Assembly: GCA_013407085.1 (NCBI GenBank)
Contig: JACCGJ010002849.1
Span: forward strand, 7,506-71,505
Source: Atriophallophorus winterbourni
Taxonomy: Eukaryota > Platyhelminthes > Trematoda > Plagiorchiida > Microphallidae
Direction of reading: 5' to 3'
DNA: 64,000 nucleotides
In this document: positions 22,001 through 31,700 of the stretch, piece by piece
Position numbering within the stretch: position 1 is the stretch's first letter
Layout: every line of letters starts with the position of its first letter
Translations under genes and position numbers: made by a program
The notes under the pieces: generated by a model
Database searches by the model: none
What the model saw: the letters and a program-made list of their open reading frames with translations, nothing else
Told to the model about the DNA's origin: nothing

Positions 22001-24765
22001 ATCTAACACACGCCTACACAGCCTCTTATCAACGAAACCATAGAGAAAAGCACTGGACTAGATTTAGTGATAAAATTGCCAAAAATAATTATTTTCAATC
22101 CATGTCATATGCATTTTTATCTTATTCGTATTGACTGTTGCTTTTCTCGTTCTCCATGACAACCAGCGTACTTTGAAGGTTTTCAAGATAAGCTCACCCA
22201 ACTTCGGGAAGCACGCGAGGCCTTGGACGCTCTTCGACAAGAACACGCTGCTCGCCGGCAACTGGAGGAGCAAGAAGCAGCTCGCTTACGTCAACTGCAA
22301 ATGATGCAGAAGTTGGAAGTAATGAGACAGCAGAAACGCGTAAGCATCGTCACTGTATGAAATAATCAATCATCACTTGATACAAATCGTCAACATTATC
22401 TAAGATTTTTACATGCTTTTCATTTTATTATTGAGAATAAATGGTCTGCACCAGATTTCATGTTGACTGATGGTGTTTGGAGGACCAATCTTGTTGGAAT
22501 AGTACAGTTTTTCATCATTGTTAAACGCATCATATAATCAGACCACTACGGTGACCAACCGGTCACGGGGTTTTATTCTTCCCGGATGAGTTTTGGATAA
22601 GGCGGATCGCGCGTTGGTCTGTGAAATATTTTCTAATCAAATTATTTCAAAGGAGCTCCAATGCTAAGCTAACCCTCATTTAGCAGTTTACTTGGTACTG
22701 AGGGACATTCGAAAATGATAATTCTGGATGCCACTCGTGTCGACGGGAGCTCAGCCACAAGCGAGTTGGACGTGAAGCTTGGTACCTAATCCGCACAATA
22801 GGCCATTGACATCCTTAAACCCTTTCAGGCGAGAGGTTGCGGGTTCGAACCTCTACCGCGGCACAAATTCCTCGGTATACCTGTGAACCTTAGCAGCCTG
22901 CAATGCGACAAATGATTTTGGTGATCATGGTTTCAAACAGTTGTCGTCATTTACGAAGGGATTCATTGTTGTACCGAGTAGCCTTCGATATCTGTCCTAC
23001 ATCAAGTGACTTTGACGATTAAACTCGAGTGCCCAGGATGCGCGAAGAACTATCTGCGTGCCTCATTTACAGGATCCTTAATGCTGTGCAACATCTTTCG
23101 TTGTTGTTAGCCTCGTTCAGTCGATTTCAGCCATGGATTTGCATCACAAGCGTGTGACGATTTCATGCTTCGCAGCGTTTCATCTGCTGCTTCCCGCGGT
23201 ATTATCCAATAAAGTGGAATTGAGTATCCTCTCCGCTTGTGCGCCGAGATGTACACCGTGGCAGTTCATTGAGGAGAAGTAACTGTTGCCCATGCAGCAA
23301 GTGCTCCCTCTCTACGACACTATTTGAACAGCTACGCTAACACTTTGGCCGTCGAAGTTGAGTACAACTACAAACTTCCTAACGGAATTCCGGCTCCGGA
23401 TTTTTCGCTCGAGGTTGACTACTAAAGTCCTTTTCTCGATTGGATTTAACTACAAGGCAATAAAGGCTTTATTTTGCTTCCATGTTCTCTTAATGAAATC
23501 ATTATTCGCAGCATGAAGTACAACCATGCAATGAATGTCTAGATAGCAAGTAAATATCTCCGGATTATGCCATCGCGTGAAAATTATAAACTGCGGACAA
23601 AACGGGGGAATTGATTTATTAGTTTATTTATGCTTCTAACCACGTCGATGTTAGCGGGCCCTCCAAAATTGGGAGACCAAACCAAGCAACGAACGCAGTT
23701 TCTGAGCAAGCATTGACTGTGGTTGGCTCCTCATCAACCATTACCTCTTCGCACTGGCCATGTGCAGTTCTGTACAAAGAACCCCGTGCCAAATTAATCT
23801 GCCACCGGTACTTAGCTGCATGTGCAAACACACCGGATTCTCAGTGCCATTTTCCATTCGTGTATTTGTCTAAGCCTGGGCAGACTGGATTTATGTTACC
23901 CCACGTGTAGTCTATGCCTCTGCGACACTTTGCCCTGATCCTCCCTCCGTTCGTTTTCATCATCATCACCCCGAATAGCATCAGTGTCGTGATTACGATA
24001 TGATTTACTCATATCCTCACAACACACCCGATGTCTTCTTTACACAGGTTTGTGTTCCAACCCATTTCTATGTTGTGGTCATCATAATCCAATTGCTTTT
24101 CCAATCATATATGTTCACATAACGAAAACCAGCTATTCTCACCGAACGCAACACAGTTTTACAAGCCTTGCTCTCCCTTAACTAATCCAACCAACACTTT
24201 ACAGGAATCGCTGGAATTCAGACGTCGAATGGCTTTGGAACAAACCATGCAATATCAACAACAATATCAACCTCAGCCACAGGGTCAGCCAATCGATCCT
24301 TCCACTGGTATGCCAATGACAATGCCGTATCCAAGTTATCCAGCCATGGGTGCACCTCGAGCAAATTACACATCTGCTGTCACTGGGATCTACCCTGGTA
24401 CCACGTACGGTCCAACTGCAGGAGTCGAATCGGCCTCCATCGGACCTCCTAATTACTATGCTGTTCAGTACGGTGGACCTCAGTATTACCCGTATATGTC
24501 CCAGCAACAGACGCAACAGCCTGCTCAACCCGCGCCGTACGCCTCATCATCAGGGGCAACGTACCAAATGCAGTCACTGGATGCCGCTTTGCCCACGGAC
24601 GTTTACCCACATTCACAATACCCACCTGCCAGCACAGAGAGCCCGGCTACCGCCAACCAAACTGTCGCGGATCTTCCCGATCCTCCAAGCCATGAACCTC
24701 GCCCTGAATCGCCTCGCACCCAGACCAAGTCGCAGTGTTCCGAGCAATTGATTTCATTTGACTAG
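10066..24765 (+). CDS. HGS: Hrs, ESCRT-0 subunit (hepatocyte growth factor-regulated tyrosine kinase substrate)
   Basis: Hrs, with STAM, forms ESCRT-0, which sorts ubiquitinated membrane cargo on PI3P-rich endosomes. Exons: 10066-10105, 10144-10228, 10261-10429, 10465-10704, 11269-11393, 13775-13820, 16541-16651, 16878-17153, 20339-20597, 22167-22339, 24205-24765. All introns are GT-AG, all phases agree, and the total is 2085 nt (694 aa; human is about 777). Domains: VHS (about 8-135, IDKLLEKATS); FYVE (about 160-220) with all eight Cys, RRHHCR and RVC intact; [18 protein letters not shown] (about 253-267); [17 protein letters not shown] at 344-347, the TSG101/ESCRT-I docking motif; helical and coiled-coil domain (about 370-510); Gln/Pro/Tyr-rich tail; terminal clathrin box LISFD. 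The ATG at 10066 gives a human-like N-terminus. The 3' end faces KIF19. Confidence 0.95.
10106..10464 (+). other. HGS: Three micro-introns of HGS
   Basis: Introns 1-3 are 10106-10143 (38 bp), 10229-10260 (32 bp) and 10430-10464 (35 bp), each GT...AG. Removing them restores VHS homology without a gap. The other introns run from 226 bp (16652-16877) to about 3.2 kb. A 5' cluster of tiny introns is a known feature of schistosome-type flatworm genes. Confidence 0.9.
11838..12205 (+). repeat. Repeat family A, two adjacent copies in HGS intron 5
   Basis: A 3' partial copy (about 11838-11958, ccctcatatctgtctaggcc and on) is followed directly by a full copy (about 11962-12205, starting gcacggatgtgcaatcgtgc). 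The full copy is the best for defining the consensus. Confidence 0.75.
12368..12642 (+). repeat. Repeat family D, copy 1
   Basis: gacagcattacaccggtaac, ctacacctcgaat, gtttcgtgaacgagtagag-like and catgcatcataacattttt are shared in order with 25146-25432. No coding potential. Confidence 0.6.
12886..13015 (+). repeat. Repeat family B, copy in HGS intron 5
   Basis: attgtggtgttctcattccc leads into gaatcactttatggttctct and ggttctttgtaagaacc, the two short hairpins typical of family B. Confidence 0.6.
13400..13605 (+). repeat. Repeat family A copy
   Basis: cggctaacatcgcgctaaat through taggcctgggcaacctgaca to tcaggcttgtgctttcatac. Confidence 0.7.
14027..14345. repeat. Family D (minus) joined to family A (plus)
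   Basis: 14027-14190 is family D in reverse (gcctgacagtgaaatccgca, gtcatgctgatgtcgctcta, cgaggtgtggacacacat). 14195-14345 is a family A copy (tagcatcgtgctaaattgat, tctaggcttggtcaatctga). This is HGS intron 6. Confidence 0.6.
14334..14770 (-). pseudogene. RTE-like endonuclease, N-terminal fragment
   Basis: The minus strand reads [20 protein letters not shown], then [28 protein letters not shown]. This is the 'VVSLYAPTN...KDAFYNDL...DIVVLAGDFNAQVGYL' block of RTE apurinic-type endonucleases. The catalytic GDxN is changed to VDDIN, so it would be inactive. It lies in HGS intron 6, antisense to the gene. Confidence 0.7.
15586..15940. repeat. Family B composite with inverted and tandem copies
   Basis: A 65-bp block (ggcaaacagccagaaaccgg ... 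ccacaatacattgg) occurs twice, from about 15632 and 15872, 240 bp apart and nearly identical. The segment at 15588-15630 (catcagatggagacagtaag) is the inverse of 15832-15875. Between them are the short hairpins gaatcactttgtgattc and ggttcgttgtacgaacc. A family A scrap (gcctggatcacgtctgtggt) precedes it. Confidence 0.7.
17261..17345 (+). repeat. Repeat family C, copy in HGS intron 8
   Basis: gcatttccatcacacacaca, then cgaccgttttcgtgc and gtacgatcagga. It is related to 25865-25955, 44338-44475 and 53873-54057. Confidence 0.55.
17346..18119. other. HGS intron 8, unassigned part
   Basis: The open stretches here, up to 90 codons, carry no recognisable motif. I see nothing else. Confidence 0.4.
18120..18250 (-). 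repeat. Repeat family A, reverse copy
   Basis: gaaagcacaagcctgatcca to caggttgcccaggca is the reverse complement of the family A 3' half. A second short reverse piece lies at about 19595-19660. Confidence 0.65.
18683..18879 (-). pseudogene. Orphan exon of a Cdc42/Rho-family GTPase
   Basis: The minus strand encodes [14 protein letters not shown], then [15 protein letters not shown] (the Rho-type G4 motif TQID), a variable linker, and [11 protein letters not shown] (the G5 motif). The block is 197 nt with no stop or frameshift. It is bounded by acceptor cgtgccccag and donor gtaagt; phases (2 nt completing a codon, then phase 0 after ALTQ) match an exon boundary I recall in animal CDC42. It lies antisense in HGS intron 8. 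I found neither the P-loop exon nor the CAAX exon nearby. It may be part of a nested gene whose other exons I missed, or a duplicated orphan exon; since introns flank it, it is not a processed copy. Confidence 0.75.
19683..20152 (+). other. Unidentified open coding-like stretch in HGS intron 8
   Basis: Two overlapping open frames cover this segment. The first contains [20 protein letters not shown] and [20 protein letters not shown]. The second, after a good acceptor (cttttgtttttgcag) at about 19921, reads [20 protein letters not shown], then [20 protein letters not shown]. Amino-acid composition is protein-like and there are donor-like sites, but I do not recognise the family. It could be exons of a nested plus-strand gene, a gene fragment, or chance. 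Confidence 0.25.
21525..21740 (+). repeat. Repeat family A copy in HGS intron 9
   Basis: gcacggatgtgcaagcccgt, gcggctaacatcgtgctaaa, taggcttgggcaacctgaca and gcggcactttgcttggatc, in consensus order. Confidence 0.7.
22842..22852 (+). other. Pol III B-box-like site (tRNA-derived SINE remnant?)
   Basis: ggttcgaacct in the context gcgggttcgaacctctaccg resembles the T-arm of a tRNA. No matching A box stands at the usual distance; a D-arm-like piece (gtagtggctagcacgtgcac) is about 960 bp upstream. It is not a tRNA gene. Confidence 0.25.
23740..23960 (+). repeat. Repeat family A, diverged copy in HGS intron 10
   Basis: ccatgtgcagttctgtac to ctaagcctgggcagactgg and gcgacactttgccctgatc follow the family A order with many substitutions. 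Confidence 0.55.
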
Positions 24766-25145
24766 GACGCGTTACAAGGCACGGGTGTCGATTTTTGTTT
24801 TTTCTTCCCTGTTTAATTTGACTGCATCGATGGCTATGTTTTTGATTCCAATGTTTTTGCTATTCTACAATTGAACTTATATTCATCTCAGTCATTTTTG
24901 TGAACTTGTCCGAATCAGTTGGAAGATTTATTCATAGGGGCCACATGGTATCCTCAACTTCGCTTTTAATTTAGCGCGCCATTATCACTGTAGTGCCGTA
25001 ATCTGTACACATACATGCCCGTAACGTAAAACGCAATTTTCTAGGTACCAGGTGAAATTTATCTCGACTGAGGCCTTTCGGCACAGAATTGTCAAACCAC
25101 GAGTGTTGGATGAATTAACGTTTCAGCGAGAGAATCCGTTGTCAC

Positions 25146-26200
25146 ATCACAAGACAGCATTACACCGGTAGCACGTACCGAATGCGTAACTGCCACACAA
25201 CCATGAAAAAGTAAAATCCTAAAAGATGGGGAAGGGTGGGACTTAAATTGCTACGCGTTCTATAAAAGAGTAAGCACAAACAAACTGGGAAGAGGTGCCT
25301 ACACCTCGAATGGAACATGCATTCAAACAAGTTTCGTGAACGAGTAGAGCGACGTCAGCATGGCAGCTTCCTTGCGGCTTTCACTGTCATGCATCATAAC
25401 AAGCTTTTCTCGTCACTCCGCTTGACAACATACAAGGTTAAGCAAACAATCCGTTGTGAACGCTTTTCATTTGCTCACATCCTTACCGTGGGAACACTCC
25501 GCCTGACTTGTGAGGCCATATATTGCTACCAGATTGCCTACGGAACTACCACGGATCTATCTCCCAGGGGTTTTTCTTCACATTTTCTGTACGTTGCTGT
25601 GCACACATTTGTGCGCGCCTCCATAGGAATTGAATTTCGTTTACCGTATGTATAATTTCACGGGTTCTTCATTCCTAAAATGTCAGTTTCACTTTTCTGT
25701 TGGGAGACCCACGTGCAAAGATCGGCTTTGCTTTCGGACCCTTTTACTCAAGGAGCATTTTGTAGGTAATAGAAATTGCTATTACCAGCTCCGACACGCG
25801 TGAAACTCCACCCATGCTGGTGAACTAAGCAACCCTAAATTTCTTAGCAATATCGTTTTTTGTTAAAAATCCACATTTGCATGCATTTCCATGAGACACA
25901 CACTCCACGACCGGTTTCGTGCTGTTTGCGCTCATTAGATAGGGACATTATGTCGCTCTACTCGTTCAAGAAACTTGATTGAATGCCTGTTCCATTGGAG
26001 GTGTAAGCACCTCATCCCAGTTTGCTTGTGCTTGCTATTCTATAGATTCCGTATTTACCAAGTCATGCCCTCGCCCATCTGTTATGATTGTATCGATTTC
26101 ATGGTTCTGTGGCAGTTATGCATCCGGCACATGTTACCGGTGTAATGCTGTTCCTGCTGATCATGATGATGAGTTTGATGAAGCAGTGGAGCGATGTCAG
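25146..26200. repeat. Inverted pair of family D copies around a family C copy
   Basis: 25146-25432 is family D forward (gacagcattacaccggtagc, tttcgtgaacgagtagagcg, gtcatgcatcataacaagc). 25957-26200 is family D in reverse (tgtcgctctactcgttcaag, ggaggtgtaagcacctc, ttaccggtgtaatgctgttc). Family C (25865-25955, cgaccggtttcgtgctgttt) abuts the reverse copy. The space between has no other assignment. Confidence 0.6.
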
Positions 26201-27279
26201 TAGGAAAGATTCTTCGTGGGTCTCATAGCCATGTTAAATGACCATCCCGGCTGGTCTGGTAAACATCGATTGCAAACTGGGAATAGCATGTGCTGCTGAA
26301 CGGAAATGCAGAAACAGATCCACCCTAACGGCATACCACCGGAAGATTGGGGCCGTTTTTACTTCCGTATCATATCGGCTATGTGTCGATACATGCTTCA
26401 CTTGGATATTCGTCGTTGACTTTGCCCGAAAGAGACCAACAATATAATTTGCTTCGGTGAACCAGCAATCAATTCTGGTGCAACCTTCGAATTTACTTGA
26501 CAGAGAAGTACTGAAATCAAGCCAACGCTGGCAGAACGCCACGGACATTTTTGCGTGCAGCTTGCTAGAGTGAGCGAGTTTCTTTTTTCGGTGTCGAAAC
26601 TCATGTTGAAGCATATGCCGGATCATCGTTTCGGCATTTTTATTTCGTAGTTGTTTTTAATCATACTTGACTCAGCTCGCTCTCTACCGGATAGGTATAT
26701 AAATATTGGAACTCATGATATAGCTCAGGTGTGTTGTCTTGCTACTTTTTATAGATTAAACATCACATTCTTTTGTTTGAAAAAGACTGTATAGTTGATT
26801 TTTCAAAGTCTGTGTGGATCTGTAATGTGTGGCTGTGAGGACAAAGAGATTATCTAATCACGTGATCGGTTCACTGATGTGATTTTCGTACCACCAAATC
26901 GATAGTTTTAACATCGATGTTAGATTTCGGATATTAGCATTTTGCATGAATTAGATGACTTCACGAGTATCTCCTACTACGCCTGCACATTGGTGCCTAT
27001 CGGATGCGAGATCGTTATGCACTAGCGTTTCTACATCCGAACACCATAGAGAGATTTACCAATCTTATAGAACTGCTCCGGAACTGCAGTTTGCTTGGTT
27101 GCGCCGATGGATGTGAAATAAGCCTGATCGGTAGTAAACCGAGTTTAGAACAAAGTAGGACCTGTAGGAGGATTGAATGTGGATTGGCAAATAATATGTA
27201 CGCGTAAATTGTGAAAACGTGCTTAAACACACAATACCAAAAATAGGTTACGTCGATTATAAAATTCGTGAAGCGTTAT

Positions 27280-27660
27280 TATTCCGCAAAAGTGCGTGGG
27301 TGTATCCCCTCTGCATGCGTGTGATCACGTGATTGGATAGGTTAACCGTGCCAGCCTTATCTACAAGTTCATACATTGGTCCGTGTTCAACACTTGTTGA
27401 CAGGACGTCAGCCTTTTTATTGATTCACTGTTGCGATTGTACCGTTGCAAACATTGTTCAGCTCTGATTGGCTAACCGTACGTGGCGTTGTCAGGATTGA
27501 TGGTACGGGAGCTAGGCTTTCTGACTACATATAACTCGAAAGTATTATTATAATGTAGCGTCGGATTGCCTTATTTTCCGTGAATTTGCGCTCACGACTG
27601 TGCAAATCTCTATTCGTGCTTCACATGCGGATTCTCATATAAGGTAATTAAGTCAACTAA
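27280..27660 (+). other. Possible solo LTR or promoter-like remnant
   Basis: The stretch is denser in G and C than its surroundings, contains repeated attgg/gattggcta boxes (about 27332 and 27466) and a TATA-like acatataactc at about 27526, and ends in tctattcgtgcttcacatgc. The layout resembles LTRs of trematode Ty3/Gypsy elements. No terminal repeat or target duplication could be confirmed. Confidence 0.25.
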
Positions 27661-28730
27661 ATTAAATAACTCTTATCATTCATTATCGATACAAAGTCGC
27701 TTAGATTTCACTTGGTCACACGAATCATTGTTGCAATCCTCAGGGAGCGCTTCGGGTAAAAGAAATTCTTCAACGTAAATGTATTTTTTATTTTGAAATC
27801 GCACATGGCTTTCCTGAATCAGTTTTCGAATTTCAAGCTCCCATTACTGTACACTGGGTTTTATGCACGGCTCGCTCGGCAATGCTTGATTTCCTGAGCC
27901 TAGACATCCGTCTTCACAACTGAAACCAATGTTCCCTGTCATTTATAAACTGCTCAATAATTAAAGTTAAATAAATCGCACAAAGTATATGATGGAAATG
28001 ACAGCTGCTCTTTTGTTAGATCGGTGTCATTTTCCTGTGTACACGTCCAAAGTTGCTCAAGGGGTCATTTTAGTAACCAATCACTTGCTCCATTTCGTTA
28101 TTCGATTTTTGTATCAGCCAACAAAGAGGATATTATTGATCTGTGTTATATCTCTCTTCTAAACATGAACCGCTGCTCGTAAACTGATCTAAAGAGCATG
28201 TAAAGTGGTCAGTTAAGGCCAACGGCAACACGCGGGCCACATGTACGAAGACCAACCAATAATAACGGTGGTAAACAAATCGACCAAACAGGCCGAGGTC
28301 GCACTCACGTCTGCACCATCAACTTCGAATGGCGGATCGATAACGTTTAAGTCAGCAATAATGGCAACTAGTGTATAAACGCAAACAAAGAGATGGGCGT
28401 ATGTTCCATGCCGAGAATCACTTGTATGAAATCTCTGGAATGTGACCAATTCACATAATTTCACGAACTCATTTTATGTATGCTCTAATTTTGGCAAAAA
28501 AATCATTTTGACTGGCACAAATAGTTGGTAAAGTATTTAAATTTATTGATCAGCGCACAAAATCTGCAAAATACTTTTTGTACAATGTGAAATTCACGGA
28601 GGTATTTTGAACAATTCAAACATTTTTATAAAATAGCTTTTTGTGAGGAGAAGAAAAAATGGGTCTAATGGAAAGAATGTTTCAAATAATTTTTGTCTTC
28701 TCTACGATAAGGTACGTGTTCGTATTGATT

Positions 28731-31700
28731 CTATTCTGTGGAAACCGTTGTTGTTGAAGTGGCGTGGTAGGCGGTGCCCTTCTTAACTTGACTCCATTCG
28801 GAGGGGTAGCTTGATTTCGATTCTCCGGCGCATGTTGCCGCGATGCTTTTGAGAAGTTACAAGTAAACGCGCTTACCTGCCATTCGGATTGAACTCTTGT
28901 TGAACCGAGGAATTTTCGAGGCGTGGGATTTTTCTTTTGTATTCGTAGAACTCCGCTAAATTGGTAATGTTTTAAATTAGATTCACAATCAATTGGGATA
29001 TCTAAAGACTTGCTTCGAAAATGCCTTCTGAAGATATTATTCACAAATTGCATTCAAGTTTAAAGTAATGTGTTGCTCACATCCCCCGCACTTACACACC
29101 ACTACCGGTTTCTGTCAGTTTGCCGTCATCAGGTGAAGACAGTAAGATTAGGTTCAGTGAGCCTTGAAACATTGGGGAAATGGTAAACAAGGTTATACAT
29201 GAATGCCACAGCTGCAACAGTGGCAAACAGCCAGAAACCGGTAGGGGATTGTAATTTCGGGGAATGCGTTCAAGGCTGTTTACGTCCATGTTATTCTTCT
29301 CCCTCCCAGTACGCCAGCTTACTCGATGGTGGCTACAGTGTTCGTGTTATACGTACTTGCGCGTTGGCGTATAATGTATGGAGCTCCCAGATTCACTAGC
29401 CGTTTAACTTTGAACAAGTTGCATCTCAAACTTGATCACAACTCACGAACAGCTTCGATTTAACGGTCGTAATTTTGTGTCTGCGGTGAAAAAGCACTTC
29501 ACAGGTTCGAAAAATTCTATTCACCTAATTGCATGTATTCCTAAATTGTCAGCGCGATTGCTTGTATTCTGCAAACGTATACATTTAAACCAACTTGTGG
29601 TGGATTTTGACTAACACAACAAGGCCATTGCAAGACACGATTGGTTTGACTCTCCATCCTGTAATATATTTGAATATTCTCGTAATGCATATTCTTTGTA
29701 TGGACTCAAACTAATCGTGGAATATACAGAGAATGAGTAATTTTTATCGTTTACTTCAGGACCATATAACACCATTGGATGTGACACGAAGGGAAATTAA
29801 TGAACGTTTAAAATACGTAAAAGTAAAAAAGTAAAATTTTGGTTGTAATGATACAACCTAAATCTGAGACTAGATTACATCGTAGGGCCACATCATTGTT
29901 TGCGCAATACTCTAGATTGTGGATAAATTAGATGGCAATCAAAGCCATTACATTATAATGCTGACAAACACAACAGCGTCTACCTGTCACGTACATTTTT
30001 CGGATCAATTGGGATAATTTTTATTGGGCGAATTAAAGGTCCTCGATTCAAATCCTCCTTCGAGCTCTGTCCCTTTGGAGTAGGTTGAGAAAATGCACAT
30101 TTCGACTCTCGTAGATGGTTGTTCAACCTTATCAAGCTGTTTTTGCGTAATTCTTGTACTCCGTGGTGGTTGAAATTAGCGTAAATGTTGCTTTCGTTTG
30201 GTGTGATGTGATCTGAAAACCGGAACGAATGGCCATTCGCGAACCGAGTTCACCACGGGTGGATGCAAAAACCATAATCGAAATTGTTTCAACGGTATTA
30301 CTAATAAATTAAATAAATAATACAAGTACCGAAAAACCCTACCTAAAAGACACAATCACTCAAAATGCGAATTTTGAAGATTGCTACAAAAAGTTATGCG
30401 ACACGATTATATGTGTGTTCATCTCGCGTTTTTTGCTGTAATTATACACGTTTGATATGTTTTTGTGAAATCACATTGTTATTATATTCAAATCGAACTT
30501 GGACAACTTCATGTCGACCAATCCAAACATTGAACCTATATGATCTACACCAGAAAAGCTTTGAACCCATGCATCGAAGTAAACTATTCATCTTTGCCCC
30601 ATCCAACCGGTTGAAAACAATTTCTGACCTATGGCTTTTTACCTGATTCCTGAACTGATCAATAAACAAACACATCCCGTTTTTACTACCTATGTTATTC
30701 GTAATTCCCATATTATTTTGTGGTTTTTTGTAAAGCTATGTGCTCTTGTGGCCATTAAATTGAATTGAATTATTAGTTTTTGCGATTTCGAACGTCAAGC
30801 TTAGATATCGATCCGATATTTCATGATAATTCCACCACAGATTCTAGATACTCTCTATGAAACGTAATGTAAAATCATAGAGAATAATGTCTGTTCCCAT
30901 GGTAACCATTGATCTATACGATGCCATGGTAACGACTATTTTGCCACATTGTATTTATTAATATGACCGACAATTGCACGCACTTGAAGTGAAGCGATAT
31001 GTGAACTTTGAATATGATGTTCTTACATCAAAAATAATACACACGTGCAGTTAAATCATTTTGCAACAAATGCGTATCCTTTTCGGCATTTCTTAACAAG
31101 CTTTACAATACGAGTGTAAGAAAATAGAAATAGATCTGGTCAATATCTTGTGTACAGCTAAGGCGATTGCAATAAACATATTCAGACCAAAATTAGGCGT
31201 CGAAAAACGACTATTTCGTGATCTTTCCTTGCCTTGCCCGACATCCGGCTCAAATTGAGTCATACCGAGCCATTCATACCGAGATCTGATTTTCGATTCA
31301 AGCGGTCGGTGACCAATAAAAAGCTCATATGTTTTATCATCCCAGGCACTGACTATTCAGGGGTATCACATACCACATGATTCATCACTACATAAAGCAG
31401 TATCAATCAAATGTGTTTATACAAATGCTCAATGTTTAGTCAACAATTTGGCGAAACTGATTAATATCTGTGTGGACAATTCCCCCGATCTTATTGCTGT
31501 GATTGAAACTAGATATCAATCGGGTATGGCCGACAGTGAATTTTCTACTCTCAATATGTCACTCTTACGCCGTAACCGTGATTACGTTGGAGGTGGTGTT
31601 GCGTTGTATTGTCACAAACGACTAAAGATACTGAGCTTTCACTCACTGACGTGCTGTGGTGGTCAATTGACCCGGATTCTGGTGACAGCTGTACAATCGG

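Larger units (their letters stand above)
24766..28730. other. Intergenic region between convergent HGS and KIF19
   Basis: It begins with the HGS 3' region, in which I did not find a clear AATAAA. It contains repeats D, C and D (25146-26200) and an LTR-like stretch (27280-27660). Open frames at 26234-26626 (-) and 27004-27207 (+) show no recognisable domain. I see no further gene. Confidence 0.6.

Noticed and set aside
19201..22890. tRNA-like D-arm and T-arm sequences (about 19225, 21870 and 22842)
   Set aside because: A and B boxes are not at tRNA spacing and no acceptor stem pairs, so no tRNA gene is called; at most SINE debris.
26234..26626. 130-codon minus-strand open frame
   Set aside because: No recognisable domain or splice context, and it borders repeat D; length alone is not convincing in this sequence.
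28213..28464. Minus-strand frame with a hydrophobic stretch (AIIADLNVIDPPFEVDGAD) followed by gtgagt
   Set aside because: It lies past the KIF19 stop, no neighbouring exon was found and no family was recognised.
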